From Stentor coeruleus (taxonomy: Eukaryota > Ciliophora > Heterotrichea > Heterotrichida > Stentoridae): DNA of 64,000 bases. Location of the stretch: the NCBI GenBank assembly GCA_001970955.1, contig MPUH01000040.1:78924-142923 (forward strand), given 5' to 3'. The number at the start of each line of letters is the position of its first letter. Within the stretch, counting starts at the first letter, position 1. Below, in pieces: positions 63,056-64,000 of the stretch. The position numbers were made by a program, and so were the translations under genes. The notes below the pieces were generated by a model. It was not told the DNA's origin. It made no database searches and was given only the letters and a program-made list of their open reading frames with translations.

Positions 63056-63251
63056 TGTATCAAATTTATATCTAGATTGTATTTGAATTAATTACACTAT
63101 TCTCAATTTATAAACCATGGAATATAAACAATTCTGCAGGGCATAAAAAATTTAGTGTGTAAGACCCATAAATATAGTGAATAAACAAATAAAATAATTA
63201 TTATAAAGTTAAGCCAACTTGTTAATATATTACTCAATGCTATAAAGATAA

Positions 63252-63638
63252 ATGGTAAGTCTTGCCTATGTTATAGCAGCTATAGTGATGCCAATTTCAG
63301 CTCTGATATTAGGAATATTGATTTTACCCTTAACTCCTAATTTCTTATTGAAAAGATTTTCAAGGTATTTATGGGATCTAAGCTTATCTATAAACAGATA
63401 TAGATTCAAGCTCGTTCACTTAATGCTTTTCATATCATTCATCTTGTGCTTCGGTAAAGGTAAAGAATATTATGAGTTGATATATTCTCATGAAATTAAT
63501 AGTGAAGCAGCACTTGCTTTAGACTTAAAATTGAAGATGAACAGATGTGGTAGAGATTTTTATATAATGGGAAATCTTCTAGCAATGTGGCTATACATTT
63601 TCAGAATCATACCATTGATTAGTAACTTAGTAAATTAG
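63252..63638 (+). CDS. BAP31-like ER membrane protein
   Basis: 128 residues with three hydrophobic helices (about 5-25, 50-67 and 105-123). The last is preceded by MNRCGRDFYIMGN, like the KLFRAQRNLYI-GF segment of BAP29/BAP31. N-terminal topology also fits (first helix, then a basic loop NFLLKRFSRYLWDLS). BAP31 proteins help sort membrane proteins leaving the ER. The long cytosolic coiled coil of animal BAP31 and a KKxx ending are absent, so it is a minimal transmembrane version. Ends TAG. Confidence 0.65.
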   Translation: MVSLAYVIAAIVMPISALILGILILPLTPNFLLKRFSRYLWDLSLSINRYRFKLVHLMLFISFILCFGKGKEYYELIYSHEINSEAALALDLKLKMNRCGRDFYIMGNLLAMWLYIFRIIPLISNLVN

Positions 63639-64000
63639 ATAGTTAACTTTATGCATTTTAAGAATTCCTTAGCTCGTATAAATAAATCCCATATGATAAA
63701 TACATTTTTTCATTAGCAAAAATTATTATTCCGCTACACAAAATTTATTTTTGAAAACAGGCTGACTTTAATTTAGCTTATTTTATAAATTAAATACAGT
63801 TTGCATCATTAGCAGAAAGTTTACTTTGTTTTTTAGTGATATTATCTGCATAATCTCGAGGTAGAAATAAGTAAATATATAAATTTATGATTAAATAGTA
63901 CCTTTTATTCATCAGTAATAATATTCTAAGATAATTGTCGCAACATATAAGCTATCTAGATATATAATAAAAAATGAGAATTATAGGTCAAAGCATTGAA
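63639..64000. other. AT-rich flank at window end
   Basis: About 360 bp with no supported feature. A gene beginning beyond 64000 cannot be judged. Confidence 0.4.

Noticed and set aside
1-64000. Use of a ciliate code with TAA/TAG = Gln or TGA = Trp
   Set aside because: Conserved genes (PI4KB, calcineurin, PUF, E2, DnaJ) end at TAA/TAG at family-correct positions and contain no internal TGA. Only relic frames show stops.

Overview
This window looks like macronuclear DNA of a heterotrich ciliate, most likely Stentor. Three things point there. (1) It is AT-rich, with intact protein genes on both strands. (2) At least twelve breaks in coding frames are healed by removing exactly 15 nt with GT...AG ends. 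(3) Conserved genes read through in the standard code, with TAA or TAG stops and only two TGA stops, so TGA is not read as Trp as in Blepharisma. The genus is inferred from intron length plus code, not from a search.

Layout. 1-5.4 kb: a tail-anchored coiled-coil protein (+), a small Ser/Thr kinase (-), a one-domain granulin (-) and a CDC14-type phosphatase (-). 5.4-9.3 kb: mostly non-coding, with a possible gene relic, a purine-rich tract and one small myristoylation-type gene. 9.3-13 kb: a HAD-type hydrolase (+), a relic, and a Pumilio protein (-). 14.6-22 kb: a coiled-coil protein, a TFIIF-beta-like protein, a small two-exon gene, a divergent kinesin and a trypsin-fold protease. 23-28 kb: a three-exon coiled-coil protein, probably axonemal, facing a two-exon unknown gene across a 20-bp tandem repeat, then another coiled-coil gene. 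28.2-33.1 kb: a tight minus-strand block of a RING-like protein, a C2-like/coiled-coil protein and a type III PI 4-kinase beta. 34-40.2 kb: a PG-rich (SHIPPO) protein and an FKBP/TPR protein 26 bp apart, then calcineurin A and an ER DnaJ 43 bp apart. 40.2-43.7 kb: a graveyard region with an ISXO2/Merlin-like transposase relic and another gene relic. 43.7-45.1 kb: an ACSF3-like acyl-CoA synthetase (-). 47.4-57.6 kb: a 62-aa protein with a PP1-docking motif and CAAX box, a B-box protein, a small zinc-finger-like protein, two small unknown genes, a coiled-coil/EF-hand protein, a ZMYND12-like TPR protein, an MRH-domain membrane protein and a seven-pass membrane protein. 58.7-63.6 kb: a 1239-aa coiled-coil protein with a GNAT-like region, a UBE2S-like E2 and a BAP31-like ER membrane protein.

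Themes. Several genes fit cilium structure or motility (kinesin, PG-rich protein, DUF4795-like coiled coil, ZMYND12-like TPR, coiled-coil/EF-hand). Others fit membrane-attached signalling: N-terminal MG(C/N/G) starts, a CAAX protein, calcineurin, a CDC14-like enzyme and PI4K. No operon logic is expected, but several same-strand neighbours are only 26-90 bp apart. No rRNA, tRNA, CRISPR or intact mobile element was seen.

Five single N characters (2053, 5602, 22570, 36680, 62964) are each flanked by direct repeats. They look like unmerged contig overlaps. Two of them insert false duplications into the kinase and the E2 gene.
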